DNA of 49,117 nt from Bacillota bacterium (GCA_009780325.1 WRAF01000015.1:1-49117), one strand, 5' to 3'. Shown: positions 35,986 through 44,161, counted from the first letter of the stretch. Program-made: numbers and translations. Notes: generated from the sequence alone by a model not told the origin.

Positions 35986-37831
35986 TAATAATTCTAAAAA
36001 TGAAGAGATTCGCCCTCAAGGTGTTGGTTCTCGTCGTATGGCATTTGGGCGTGGTACTTCAGGTGAGAAACCTAAAGATTTTAAAAAGGCGCTTGGCACT
36101 TTATTAAGATACCTTAAACCAGATACTTTTGGATTAATTCTTGTCATTTTTTTATCTGTTGTTACAGCTGTCGGTACTGCAATTGTCCCTTATTTTATCC
36201 TTATTTTAGGTAATATCATAGAATCTGCAATAGCAAACGGCAATCCAATTCCTATAGATCAAATCATCACAAATGCCCTAATTGCAGCAGGCGTAATAGT
36301 CGCTGTTGTTATATTTAGATACCTTAGATCGTTTGTAATGGCTACAATTACGCATAGGACGCTTAAAAGATTAAGGGGTGATATTAATACTAAAATCAAT
36401 CGTTTGCCTCTTAAATACTTTGATAAGCAGTCATATGGGGATGTTTTATCACGCATTACAAATGATGTTGATACTATCGGACAAAGCTTTAATCAAAGTG
36501 TGACCACGGTTATATCTTCATTTGTGCTTATGATAGGGTTGATAGTCATGATGTTTATATCTCATTGGCAGATGGCATTTGTGTCTATCGCTGTTATCCC
36601 GGTGTCATTTTTGACTATAATTATATTAGTGAAATTCTCTCAAAAATATTTTAAACGAATGTTTAAATCATTAGGACAAATGAATGGTCACATAGAAGAA
36701 ATTTATTCTGGTCATGAAGTAGTGCTTGCATACGGGGCGCAAAAAGAGGCGGCAAATAAGTTTGAAGAGCATAATGAAGAACTTTTTAAAACATCGTTTA
36801 GGGGCAACTTTTTCTCTGGACTTATGTTTCCTGTTATGAACTTTGTGGCAAATTTAGCATTGGTGGCTGTTAGTTTATTTGGGGCGCTTATGTTTATTAA
36901 CAGCGGTGATTATTATATGTTTGGGATAATAGTTGGGTTTATGCTTTATGTTAGGCTGTTTACTAATACTTTGCCCGAATTAGCGCAAGTGGCAACTTCT
37001 ATACAGACAGCGGCGGCGGCCTCTGAGAGAGTTTTTGAGTTTTTAGGTGAAGAGGAATTAATTAGTGAAGAAGGGAAGGATATCATAAGTTTGAGTGATT
37101 TTAAGGGAGAGGTAGAATTTAAAAATGTAAGTTTTGGGTATGAAGAAGGCAATAAAGTTATTAATAATTTTTCAGTTAAGGTAGAACCTGGGCAGAAAAT
37201 TGCGATAGTTGGACCTACTGGGGCAGGAAAGACTACTATAGTCAATTTATTGATGCGTTTTTATGAGATTAATGAGGGAGATATTTTGATTGATGGGGTG
37301 TCTATTAAAGATATGACTAGGGCGCAAGTTGCATCTCTTTTTGCAATGGTATTGCAAGATACTTGGATTTTTGACGGCACTTTTAAAGATAATATTATAT
37401 ATGCTAAAGAGGGTGTGACGGATGAGGATGTTAGGGCGGCGGCGCAAAACGCAGGTATTGATCATTTTATTAAATCACAGCCGCTTGGATATGATATGCT
37501 TCTTGATGAAAATACCAGTATTTCTGCAGGGCAAAAACAGCTTGTCACAATTGCTAGAGCTATCATTGAAAATGCACCTATGCTGATATTGGACGAGGCC
37601 ACAAGTGCAGTAGATACAAGGACAGAGGTGTTGATACAAGAGGCTATGGATAAAATTTCTAAGGGCAGAACATCATTTATCATTGCACATAGATTGTCAA
37701 CAATAAAAAATACCGACATTATTTTAGTAATGAACGGCGGTGATATAGTAGAACAGGGCAGCCATAGGCAGCTTATGGAATTAGGCGGGCGATATGCGGA
37801 ATTGTATAAAAGTCAGTTTGAAAGGGTGTGA
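35975..37831 (+). CDS. ABC exporter half-transporter, catalytic partner
   Basis: The second half of the heterodimeric exporter, 618 residues. A polar N-terminal extension (about 1-45) precedes a six-helix domain. The ATPase has Walker A GPTGAGKTT, Walker B LILDEATSAVD with the catalytic Glu, and the H-loop IIAHRLSTI. The signature deviates (ISAGQKQL), as is usual for this partner because it faces the degenerate site. The ATG has AAGGAGG and overlaps the end of the upstream half, which suggests coupled translation and equal amounts of the two subunits. Confidence 0.93.
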   Translation: MSHNNNSKNEEIRPQGVGSRRMAFGRGTSGEKPKDFKKALGTLLRYLKPDTFGLILVIFLSVVTAVGTAIVPYFILILGNIIESAIANGNPIPIDQIITNALIAAGVIVAVVIFRYLRSFVMATITHRTLKRLRGDINTKINRLPLKYFDKQSYGDVLSRITNDVDTIGQSFNQSVTTVISSFVLMIGLIVMMFISHWQMAFVSIAVIPVSFLTIIILVKFSQKYFKRMFKSLGQMNGHIEEIYSGHEVVLAYGAQKEAANKFEEHNEELFKTSFRGNFFSGLMFPVMNFVANLALVAVSLFGALMFINSGDYYMFGIIVGFMLYVRLFTNTLPELAQVATSIQTAAAASERVFEFLGEEELISEEGKDIISLSDFKGEVEFKNVSFGYEEGNKVINNFSVKVEPGQKIAIVGPTGAGKTTIVNLLMRFYEINEGDILIDGVSIKDMTRAQVASLFAMVLQDTWIFDGTFKDNIIYAKEGVTDEDVRAAAQNAGIDHFIKSQPLGYDMLLDENTSISAGQKQLVTIARAIIENAPMLILDEATSAVDTRTEVLIQEAMDKISKGRTSFIIAHRLSTIKNTDIILVMNGGDIVEQGSHRQLMELGGRYAELYKSQFERV

Positions 37832-37874
37832 TTTATATTAAAAAAAGTGGGTAGATTATAAAAGTTTACCTTAT

Positions 37875-37912
37875 TATAAAGAAAAGATGCTTATAGCGTG
37901 ACAAAAATAGAT
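37875..37912 (+). repeat. Intergenic repeat family 3 unit
   Basis: ATAAAGAAAAGATGCTTATA followed by GCGTGACAAAAATAGAT matches units near 30898 (minus), 38478 (minus), 43836 and 43976. The consensus is roughly TAAAGAAGAGATGCTTACAG then CATGACAAAATTAAGAT. Confidence 0.55.
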
Positions 37913-37977
37913 ATAGAGCGAATAGTGTAGAAATTACAATATAGTGTAGCCATATAAATGAATAATTTTATATCCTA

Positions 37978-38184
37978 TCAAAGATCTTCAAAGCCCAAAA
38001 GATAATCCGATGTGACCTCAAAAAAGTCGCACAGTTTTTTTAGTGTTTGAAAATCAGGTTCTCTTTCACCTCTTTCATATTGACTAATTGTATTTCTGCT
38101 AAACCCAAGTTCTTTTGCTAATTGCATTTGGGTTAATTCTTTTTCTTCTCGTAACTCTTTTATTCTTAATATTATTTTATCCAT
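37978..38184 (-). CDS. Xre-family helix-turn-helix repressor
   Basis: A 68-residue single-domain Cro/C1-type DNA-binding protein. The HTH spans about 17-40 (MQLAKELGFSRNTISQYERG), followed by the stabilising helix DFQTLKKLCDFFEVTSDYLLG. It is divergent from the 71-residue gene at 38255. Two palindromes in the shared interval (38193-38215, 38226-38240) overlap its own start region and the other promoter, so autoregulation and control of the neighbour are likely. No Shine-Dalgarno site precedes the ATG, so initiation may be leaderless. It resembles stand-alone HTH_3 regulators of chromosomal and mobile modules alike. Confidence 0.92.
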   Translation of the reverse strand: MDKIILRIKELREEKELTQMQLAKELGFSRNTISQYERGEREPDFQTLKKLCDFFEVTSDYLLGFEDL

Positions 38185-38192
38185 TAAGAATA

Positions 38193-38240
38193 TTTTGTCT
38201 CAATATGAGACAAAACGCTTGACAAGTCTCATATTGAGAC
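38193..38240. promoter_or_regulatory. Two palindromic operators between divergent genes
   Basis: O1 (38193-38215) is a perfect TTTTGTCTCA-ATA-TGAGACAAAA. O2 (38226-38240) is GTCTCA-TAT-TGAGAC. The centres are 29 bp apart. O2 fills the gap between the -35 and -10 boxes of the 38255 gene; O1 lies just upstream of the Xre start codon. Confidence 0.85.
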
Positions 38241-38248
38241 GCTATAAT
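38219..38248 (+). promoter_or_regulatory. Consensus promoter of the 71-residue gene
   Basis: TTGACA (38219-38224), 18 bases, TATAAT (38243-38248). The ATG at 38255 is six bases downstream, so the mRNA is predicted to be leaderless. O2 lies inside the spacer and would block polymerase when bound. Confidence 0.75.
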
Positions 38249-38254
38249 ACCCAT

Positions 38255-38470
38255 ATGGAAAACAAAGATAAAAGAGACATAATAGATGAATTGTATTTAA
38301 CTAGTATGAGGATAGAGAATATATTAGATATAGCGGATATATTGGCTGCTAAATTGGACAATTTTAATCCAAAGCATTTGATAAAAATAGTATCATATTT
38401 AAGGACGTTATTTTATTGCGGCAAGCAGTTGATAATAGAGCAGGAGGAGAGTATTGAGGGAGTATTGTGA
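38255..38470 (+). CDS. Small protein of unknown function controlled by the Xre repressor
   Basis: A 71-residue, mostly helical, acidic protein (MENKDKRDIIDELYLTSMRI...). I do not recognise it. The start is set by the consensus promoter: the frame is open to 38195, but that stretch is operator and promoter DNA and cannot be translated from this transcript. It contains one Cys (LFYCGKQL). Its divergence from, and operator sharing with, the Xre gene suggest a small regulated module, possibly an antirepressor or a stress effector; there is no direct evidence for either. Confidence 0.7.
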   Translation: MENKDKRDIIDELYLTSMRIENILDIADILAAKLDNFNPKHLIKIVSYLRTLFYCGKQLIIEQEESIEGVL

Positions 38471-38477
38471 TTTGCTT

Positions 38478-38520
38478 TAATCTAAATTTTGTCATCTTGT
38501 TATGGGTCTATCCTTTATAA
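38478..38520 (-). repeat. Intergenic repeat family 3 unit
   Basis: On the minus strand TTATAAAGGATAGACCCATA then AGATGACAAAATTTAGATTA follows the family-3 pattern, less closely than the unit at 37875. Confidence 0.4.
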
Positions 38521-38528
38521 GAAAATAG

Positions 38529-39452
38529 CTATTTTTCTATTGGTTCTTCTGTTTTTTCTTCATTTACTATCATGCCAACCGTGCAGTGTTTTATTTGTAA
38601 ATCTTTATCATCTTCTAGTGTATCATGTACGAATCTCATTATTTGATGTGCTTTTAATGCGGTTAAATTGCCGTCTATTTCAACGACTATATCTACATAA
38701 ATTTTGTTGCCAAACATCCTTGTGTGCAAAGTGTCTATAGAATTTACACCTTCTGTACCTAGTGCGATTTCTTGTATTTTCGCATAAATTTCTTCACTAG
38801 CAGCAGTGTCAGTGAGTTGCTTTATTGCGGGTTTAAATATACTAAAGGCAACTTTGAAAATGAGTAATGATACTAATAAAACTGATATGCTTTCTGCAAT
38901 ATTCGTTTCTATAAATAGGCTAAAAATTAATCCTATAAGTACGGCAAGTGAAGATAGACTATCTAATCGGCTATGCCATGCATCTGCTCTTAAAATATCA
39001 GATTTTATTTTTTTGGCATGATATAATCCATACCAAAATAAAGCTTCTTTTATTAATATTGATGCTGTTATTACGCTAATTAAATGCCAATTTAGCTCAG
39101 CTTGCTGTGGCGAGAGTATCCCTATGATTCCTTGCCATACAAATAATACACCTAGCCCTGTTATTAACAGGGCAAAAAATAATAATGCTAATGGTTCAAT
39201 TTTTTCATGTCCGTAATTATGTTTTTTATCTCGTTTTGGACTTGAAAATAGTACGACTATGACAATGGCAAATGATGTAATTAAATCTGTGGCAGAATGT
39301 GCTGCGTCGCTTATTACTGCTAGGTTATCAAAAATTAGTCCAAAACTAAATTTTAATCCGACTAACACTATATTTGCAATTATTCCGATTATCATCACTC
39401 GGATAATAGTTTTTTTGCTTTGAGAGTGTGAAAATTCAAGGTCTTTTTTCAT
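38529..39452 (-). CDS. Cation diffusion facilitator (CzcD-type efflux transporter)
   Basis: A proton-driven divalent metal exporter of 307 residues in the cytoplasmic membrane. Six transmembrane segments (about 15-205) carry two metal-binding motifs: SDAAHSATDLITS on helix 2 and ADAWHSRLDSLSS on helix 5. A cytosolic ferredoxin-like domain with VNSIDTLHTRMFG and VDIVVEID follows; dimerisation is typical. GAGGT lies seven bases before the ATG. A NiCo-type riboswitch and a consensus promoter lie just upstream, so the physiological substrate is probably cobalt/nickel or, as also proposed for this riboswitch class, iron(II). Confidence 0.93.
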   Translation of the reverse strand: MKKDLEFSHSQSKKTIIRVMIIGIIANIVLVGLKFSFGLIFDNLAVISDAAHSATDLITSFAIVIVVLFSSPKRDKKHNYGHEKIEPLALLFFALLITGLGVLFVWQGIIGILSPQQAELNWHLISVITASILIKEALFWYGLYHAKKIKSDILRADAWHSRLDSLSSLAVLIGLIFSLFIETNIAESISVLLVSLLIFKVAFSIFKPAIKQLTDTAASEEIYAKIQEIALGTEGVNSIDTLHTRMFGNKIYVDIVVEIDGNLTALKAHQIMRFVHDTLEDDKDLQIKHCTVGMIVNEEKTEEPIEK

Positions 39453-39494
39453 GTAATTTACCTCATTTTAGTTCCACATTTATCAGCATATTAA

Positions 39495-39609
39495 AACACC
39501 TATGGAACGATACTGTCCCACAGGTGTAAAACAAGTTTACTTCACCTGCTGTTGCATGAAAGCAACCCGACCCCAGTGCATTTTTTTTTGCAATGGTCTG
39601 CTCAGATTT
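39495..39609 (-). ncRNA. NiCo (czcD-motif) riboswitch with terminator platform
   Basis: On the minus strand the leader contains CTGAGCAGACCATTGC, GGGTCGGGTTGC...GCAACAGCAGGTG and CACCTGTGGGACAG. These are the conserved blocks of the four-way-junction NiCo riboswitch as I recall it. CAGGTG pairs with CACCTG within the aptamer. Alternatively ACACCTGTGG (39525-39516) pairs with CCATAGGTGT (39505-39496) and is followed by TTTT, a terminator. Metal binding would favour the aptamer and allow read-through into the efflux gene. Confidence 0.85.
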
Positions 39610-39615
39610 TTTATT

Positions 39616-39644
39616 ATTATATCATATTAAAATTAGTGTGTCAA
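39616..39644 (-). promoter_or_regulatory. Consensus promoter of the riboswitch-efflux unit
   Basis: TTGACA (39644-39639), 17 bases, TATAAT (39621-39616). The start is predicted near 39609, at the 5' edge of the riboswitch. Confidence 0.8.
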
Positions 39645-39715
39645 CTAAATTGTGTCATGAATTTATATCATTTTAATATATGTAAAAAAATAAAATTTGC
39701 AACAATAATATTTAA

Positions 39716-41440
39716 TTATTTTTCATTATAATAAGAATACAAATGTGCATAGAATCCATTTATGTCTAACAATTCTTCATGCGTGCCTTGTTCAATTATA
39801 CCATCCCCAGATAAAACAAATATGTTGTCACTGTGTTTAATACTAGATAGACGGTGGGCGACTACGATAGTTGTCCGTCCTTTTGATAACTCATCTAAAG
39901 AAGCTTGAATTTGCATTTCAGATACATTGTCTAGGGCACTTGTTGCCTCGTCCAGTATCAAGATAGGCGGATTTTTTAAAAATGCTCTGGCAATAGAAAT
40001 CCTTTGTTTTTGTCCGCCGGATAATTTTACGCCTCTTTCACCAACCTCAGAATCATACCCTTTAGGCAATGACATAATAAAATCATGAATACTAGCTTTT
40101 TTTGCTGCTTCAATTATATCTTCATTATTTGCGTTTAAATCTCCATAACCGATGTTATCTTTAATCGTGCCGCTAAATAAAAATACATCCTGTGCTACTA
40201 TTCCTACATTCTTTCTTAAAAAATCACGCTTCAATCTTTTTATATCATGACCTGCAATATTAATTTCACCCTCATCAATCTCATAAAATCGTGGTATCAA
40301 ATGACAAAGTGTAGTTTTTCCGCCCCCGCTAGGTCCTACAAATGCTGCTGTTTTTCCTTTCTCAATCTTAAAGCTTAAATTCTTTATTATTTTTGTTTTT
40401 CCTTCATTATCCCTTGATGCATAAGAAAAACTTACATTTTTAAACTCAATATCTCCTATTAAATTATCCGCATCAATTAAATCTTCGCCATCAACTTCAG
40501 GCTCAACTCTCATGATTTCTTGAAAACGCCCAAAGCCTGTTATACCATCTTGGATTTGTTCAAAAATTCCCACAAACAATGATATTGGTTGAATCATAAA
40601 ACCAATTAATAACAAAATAGTAGCAAGCCCGTCTCGCTCTATTATTCCATTTATATAAAATAATGCGCCGCTTAAAATAGCTGTTAGATACAATAAATTA
40701 TTAAAAAACCCTGTACCAGAGAAGAAAATTGCCATGTGCTTATAGGCATTGCATCGTGCTTTTTTAAATTCACTATTAGATTTTTCAAATTTTTCAATCT
40801 CTTTATTTGCTGCAGTATATGCTTTTGATACTCTTATGCCGCTTATGCTTGATTCTATATTTGCATTGATTTCACTTACTTTTTCTCTTGTTTGCCTAAA
40901 AGCATTTTCCATTTTTTTGCGCCTTAATACGGCGAATAAAACCATGAAGGGGATAAGCGACAGGATGATTAAAGCCAACAGCCAATGGGCTAGTATAGCA
41001 ATAATTATTATTGCACCTGTAAGCGTAATAGTAGACAAAAAAATGTCTTCTGGCAAATGATGGGATAATTCTGCAATCTCCCATAAATCATTTGTCATTC
41101 TTGTCATTATTGAACCAGTTCTATTGTCATCATAATATTTGAATGGCAGTTTTTCTAAATGTTTAAATAAGTCGCTGCGCATATCTGCTTGAATTCTTAC
41201 ACCTAAAATATGTCCCCAATAATTAACAATATATCCCAAAATTGCCCTAAGGATATATGCTAATAGCAATATCCCTGCAACAACTAAAATAAACTGAACA
41301 TTGTTATTATCTGGGTTAAAAATTTGACCTGCTAATACAGGAAAAAACAATGCTAATACTGCCATAAAAAAGGCACAAGTCAAATTAAAAACAAATAATT
41401 TTTTGTGTGGACGATAATATGATACAAATTTCTTAAACAT
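39716..41440 (-). CDS. ABC exporter (fused permease-ATPase, homodimer type)
   Basis: A lipid- or drug-exporter-like ABC protein of 574 residues. The six-helix transmembrane domain (about 1-310) has typical coupling helices (TGSIMTRMTNDLWEI). The ATPase is fully canonical: Walker A GPSGGGKTT, signature LSGGQKQR, Walker B LILDEATSALD with Glu, H-loop VVAHRLSSI. Unlike the pair at 34249-37831 it has no degenerate motifs, so it likely works as a homodimer. No Shine-Dalgarno site precedes the ATG. TAGACT, 17 bases, TATTTT (41475-41470, 41452-41447) ends six bases before it, so initiation may be leaderless. The substrate cannot be told from sequence. Confidence 0.93.
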   Translation of the reverse strand: MFKKFVSYYRPHKKLFVFNLTCAFFMAVLALFFPVLAGQIFNPDNNNVQFILVVAGILLLAYILRAILGYIVNYWGHILGVRIQADMRSDLFKHLEKLPFKYYDDNRTGSIMTRMTNDLWEIAELSHHLPEDIFLSTITLTGAIIIIAILAHWLLALIILSLIPFMVLFAVLRRKKMENAFRQTREKVSEINANIESSISGIRVSKAYTAANKEIEKFEKSNSEFKKARCNAYKHMAIFFSGTGFFNNLLYLTAILSGALFYINGIIERDGLATILLLIGFMIQPISLFVGIFEQIQDGITGFGRFQEIMRVEPEVDGEDLIDADNLIGDIEFKNVSFSYASRDNEGKTKIIKNLSFKIEKGKTAAFVGPSGGGKTTLCHLIPRFYEIDEGEINIAGHDIKRLKRDFLRKNVGIVAQDVFLFSGTIKDNIGYGDLNANNEDIIEAAKKASIHDFIMSLPKGYDSEVGERGVKLSGGQKQRISIARAFLKNPPILILDEATSALDNVSEMQIQASLDELSKGRTTIVVAHRLSSIKHSDNIFVLSGDGIIEQGTHEELLDINGFYAHLYSYYNEK

Positions 41441-41498
41441 AATATTAAAATATCATAAATTTTTATATAAGTCTATTAAAATATGTGCATTTATTCAT

Positions 41499-41550
41499 TT
41501 GACAAGCTATATAATGTTAGTATAAAATAGTTTGTGTATCAAACTATTTT
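41499..41550 (+). promoter_or_regulatory. Promoter and 11-bp dyad before the PlsC-like gene
   Basis: TTGACA (41499-41504), 16 bases, TATAAA (41521-41526). Overlapping the -10 box and the predicted start is a perfect dyad, AAAATAGTTTG-TGTAT-CAAACTATTTT (41524-41550). It could be an operator or a 5' mRNA hairpin just before the ribosome-binding site. Confidence 0.65.
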
Positions 41551-41565
41551 ATGTGGAGAGCGATT

Positions 41566-42834
41566 ATGAGCAAAAAGAAAAAACTTACTCTAGAAGAAAA
41601 AATTACAGGGTATAAACCAAGAAAACCTTCTAAACTGTTAGCGGCAGTATACATGCCATATTTTAAAAGAAAAATATGGAAAAGATCAAATGCAAATGTC
41701 ACACATCATTTTGATTATAAAAATCTAAAACCGCCTTTTTTAGTTATGTCCAATCATCCATCATTTGTTGATCACTTTTTTGCTGCAATTTCATTAAGAC
41801 CTCCTCATAATCTTACATATGTAGTCAATCGTTATTTTTATCATAAAAGAGCATTTAATATTTTGTTAAGAGGTATAGGTTCTGTCCCTAAAAAAATTCA
41901 TCAATCTGATATTGGTGCAATGAAAAAGATGTATAAAGTAGTCAAAGACGGCAGACCAATCTATATTGCTCCTGAAGGTGTACAAAGCATAAACGGTCAA
42001 TCTATGGGTATTATACCTAGCGTGACTAAACTTATAAAATTGTTAAAAATTCCTGTTGTTACTGTCAAGATAGATGGGGCATTTTTGACAAGGGCAAGAT
42101 GGCGTTTTGATAAAAAACCATTTAAAGGCAGAGTAGATGTTAATGTGAAACTACTATTTAATGAGAATGATGCTGTGCAAAAAACAGATGAAGAGTTATT
42201 AAGTGAAATAGAAACAGAGTTAGCCTACAATGACTTTGAGTGGGTGGCAAAAAATAAGATAGAGTTTAAAGGCAAAGATTTAGCGCTTAATGTGGATTAT
42301 GGGATATATCTATGTCCTAGATGCGGATCAGAGTTTAAGATAGAGGCAAAGGATAATGCGGTTAGGTGCTTAGAATGCGGCAATGGTGCTAATATAAATA
42401 AATATTATCAACTAGAGGCGTTTGATGAAAATTGTGTTGTCCCTAAAGATTTAGGCGAGTGGCATAATAAACAAAGGGCAGTTTTATATGATTTAGCAGC
42501 GGCAGAAGAGCTAGTCTTAGAAGATGAGGTGCGGCTAAAAATGTTTAATAAAAATGGATTTAAAGAGATAGTTGTAGGCAAAGGTAATGCAAAAATAGAT
42601 AAAGAAGGGTTTAAATATAATTGGTCAGAAGGCAAAGAAGTTAATCTAAATATACCTATAAGAAATTTGCCTAATCTGGCTTTTACTCCTAATCAAAGAT
42701 TTTATTTGTATCATGATGATATTTTTTATTCGTTTGTTCCTTCAAACACTAAAAGTGCAGTCAAATGGAGTACGGCAGTTGAACAAATGTTAAAATATTA
42801 TAATAAGCAAGGACAAATACAGATATCTGAATGA
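41566..42834 (+). CDS. PlsC-like acyltransferase with zinc-ribbon C-terminus
   Basis: A 422-residue acyltransferase of the lysophosphatidate (PlsC/OlsA) superfamily. The HX4D catalytic motif is NHPSFVD (H64, D69). The block usually written PEGTRS is PEGVQS here. After the catalytic domain (about 50-235) comes a zinc-ribbon-like CPRCG...CLECG (about 245-270) and a further beta-rich domain of unknown role. The start at 41566 has GGAG seven bases upstream; the earlier in-frame ATG at 41551 lacks one. The next gene is an OlsB-like N-acyltransferase, so this enzyme may add the second (O-linked) chain of an amino-acid lipid. Ordinary phosphatidate synthesis is the alternative. Confidence 0.82.
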   Translation: MSKKKKLTLEEKITGYKPRKPSKLLAAVYMPYFKRKIWKRSNANVTHHFDYKNLKPPFLVMSNHPSFVDHFFAAISLRPPHNLTYVVNRYFYHKRAFNILLRGIGSVPKKIHQSDIGAMKKMYKVVKDGRPIYIAPEGVQSINGQSMGIIPSVTKLIKLLKIPVVTVKIDGAFLTRARWRFDKKPFKGRVDVNVKLLFNENDAVQKTDEELLSEIETELAYNDFEWVAKNKIEFKGKDLALNVDYGIYLCPRCGSEFKIEAKDNAVRCLECGNGANINKYYQLEAFDENCVVPKDLGEWHNKQRAVLYDLAAAEELVLEDEVRLKMFNKNGFKEIVVGKGNAKIDKEGFKYNWSEGKEVNLNIPIRNLPNLAFTPNQRFYLYHDDIFYSFVPSNTKSAVKWSTAVEQMLKYYNKQGQIQISE

Positions 42835-42901
42835 CAATAAAATCAACAATAAAACAAAAGCTGACATTATTTTATTGTTGTCTGTTTGGTAATATTATAA
42901 A

Positions 42902-43795
42902 ATGGAAAAACAAAATAAATGTATAAAAGAAAAAGCTGATTTATCAGTAAATTTAGATTATTCCATCCCTATTAATACTACTTTATATAGAGATTATTTT
43001 ATGGATAAAAATATAGGACAATTTGGTGAATATATAGAGCCTATTACCATGGGTGATTATACAGTTAGGTTATTAAAAAACGAAAATGAACTTAAAGTCT
43101 ATCAAGACTTAAGGTATAAATATCTTGTCTTAGAATTTGATCCTAATAAAAAAGGAGACCTAGATACAAATACAGATTTTAATCTAGGTTATGATAAAGA
43201 AACATCTCAGCTTTGTGTTTTTTATGATAATCCAAATACAAATGAGCAAGAGCTTGTAGGCGGATATATTTTGATGCGCTTTAAAAAAGATCAGTCTTTT
43301 TGTAAAGCATCATTAAAATATGATTTATCTAAACTATTAAAAAATAATAAGCATAAGATTTTAGAAACCACAAGGGCAGTCACCCATCCAAATCACAGAA
43401 ATGGATTGACTATCAATCTTTTATGGAAAGGGATTGAGAGCTATTGCAAAAAATATAATCTAAGATATATTATTGGCACATTAAGTTTTTCAGGAACAGA
43501 CCCGCATATTTATAGCCAAGCTGCAAGCTATTTATTTCATAATTATCTTATGCCGTCTGAATTCATGGTTACTCCGCTTGATAAACCTAAAGGAGCAGCT
43601 TTTTATCATACTGTTATTCCTAAGGATGAACTTGATACAGTGCAAGCTTTGAAAGAGATTCCACCATTATTAAAAGGTTATTTAATGATAGGCTCTAATG
43701 TAGGCACAGGATTTTATATTGATAAAGAACTTAATACAGCTGAAACTTTTACTATATTAGATTTAGAGAATTATGGGAAATATAGGTTGAAGTAA
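42902..43795 (+). CDS. OlsB/GlsB-like GNAT N-acyltransferase
   Basis: A 297-residue member of the GNAT-like family that includes ornithine-lipid OlsB and glycine-lipid GlsB enzymes, which attach a hydroxy-fatty acid to an amino acid. Family landmarks: LRYKYLVLEFDP (catalytic-domain entry), ETTRAVTHPNHRNG (acyl-donor loop), IIGTLSFSGTDPHIYSQ, and a C-terminal PPLLKGYLMIGSNVGTGF...LNTAETFTILDLENYG. No Shine-Dalgarno site is visible. A weak TAATAT (42890-42895) lies six bases before the ATG. It follows the PlsC-like gene by 67 bases, and the pair mirrors OlsB-OlsA. The amino acid cannot be read from sequence. Confidence 0.85.
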   Translation: MEKQNKCIKEKADLSVNLDYSIPINTTLYRDYFMDKNIGQFGEYIEPITMGDYTVRLLKNENELKVYQDLRYKYLVLEFDPNKKGDLDTNTDFNLGYDKETSQLCVFYDNPNTNEQELVGGYILMRFKKDQSFCKASLKYDLSKLLKNNKHKILETTRAVTHPNHRNGLTINLLWKGIESYCKKYNLRYIIGTLSFSGTDPHIYSQAASYLFHNYLMPSEFMVTPLDKPKGAAFYHTVIPKDELDTVQALKEIPPLLKGYLMIGSNVGTGFYIDKELNTAETFTILDLENYGKYRLK

Positions 43796-44161
43796 TTAGC
43801 TATGAAATGGATTGGATGGGCAGGGGAGGGAAATTGAGATTCTTACAGGATGACAAAGTGTCAGATGCTTACAGGCATGACAAAAATTGAATTAGCAGGG
43901 CATGGAAGAAATTTAAGGATTAGATTTTAGGCATGTTAGACCTGCTAATGCTGTCATAATACAAAACATATTTTTATTAAAGAAGAGATTTTTTGCAGGA
44001 TGACATAAATTTAAGTCTAAGCGGAATAACTTCTGCATTTAATAGTCCATTATAGCATCTTACAACCTTTAATAAAAGGCAAAGTCTAAAATAAAATATT
44101 GCAACCTTTTTTATAACTTAGCATAATATAGTTATGACTAATTATATAAAAGAGGTACATA
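43796..44161 (+). other. Intergenic region with family-3 repeats and promoter
   Basis: No gene. Family-3 units occur at about 43836-43886 (two half-units, CTTACAGG...ATGACAAA) and 43976-44018 (TTAAAGAAGAGAT then GGATGACATAAATTTAAG). An imperfect hairpin joins ATTAGCAGG (43891-43899) with CCTGCTAAT (43941-43949), flanked by ATGACA and TGTCAT. TTGCAA (44099-44104), 17 bases, CATAAT (44122-44127) is a fair promoter for the next gene. Confidence 0.55.

Noticed and set aside
38195-38254. Longer form of the 71-residue protein
   Set aside because: The added codons consist of operator and promoter sequence upstream of the predicted transcript start.
39495-39609. Manganese (yybP-ykoY) riboswitch
   Set aside because: The conserved blocks and the four-way layout match the NiCo motif, and the gene is a CDF exporter.
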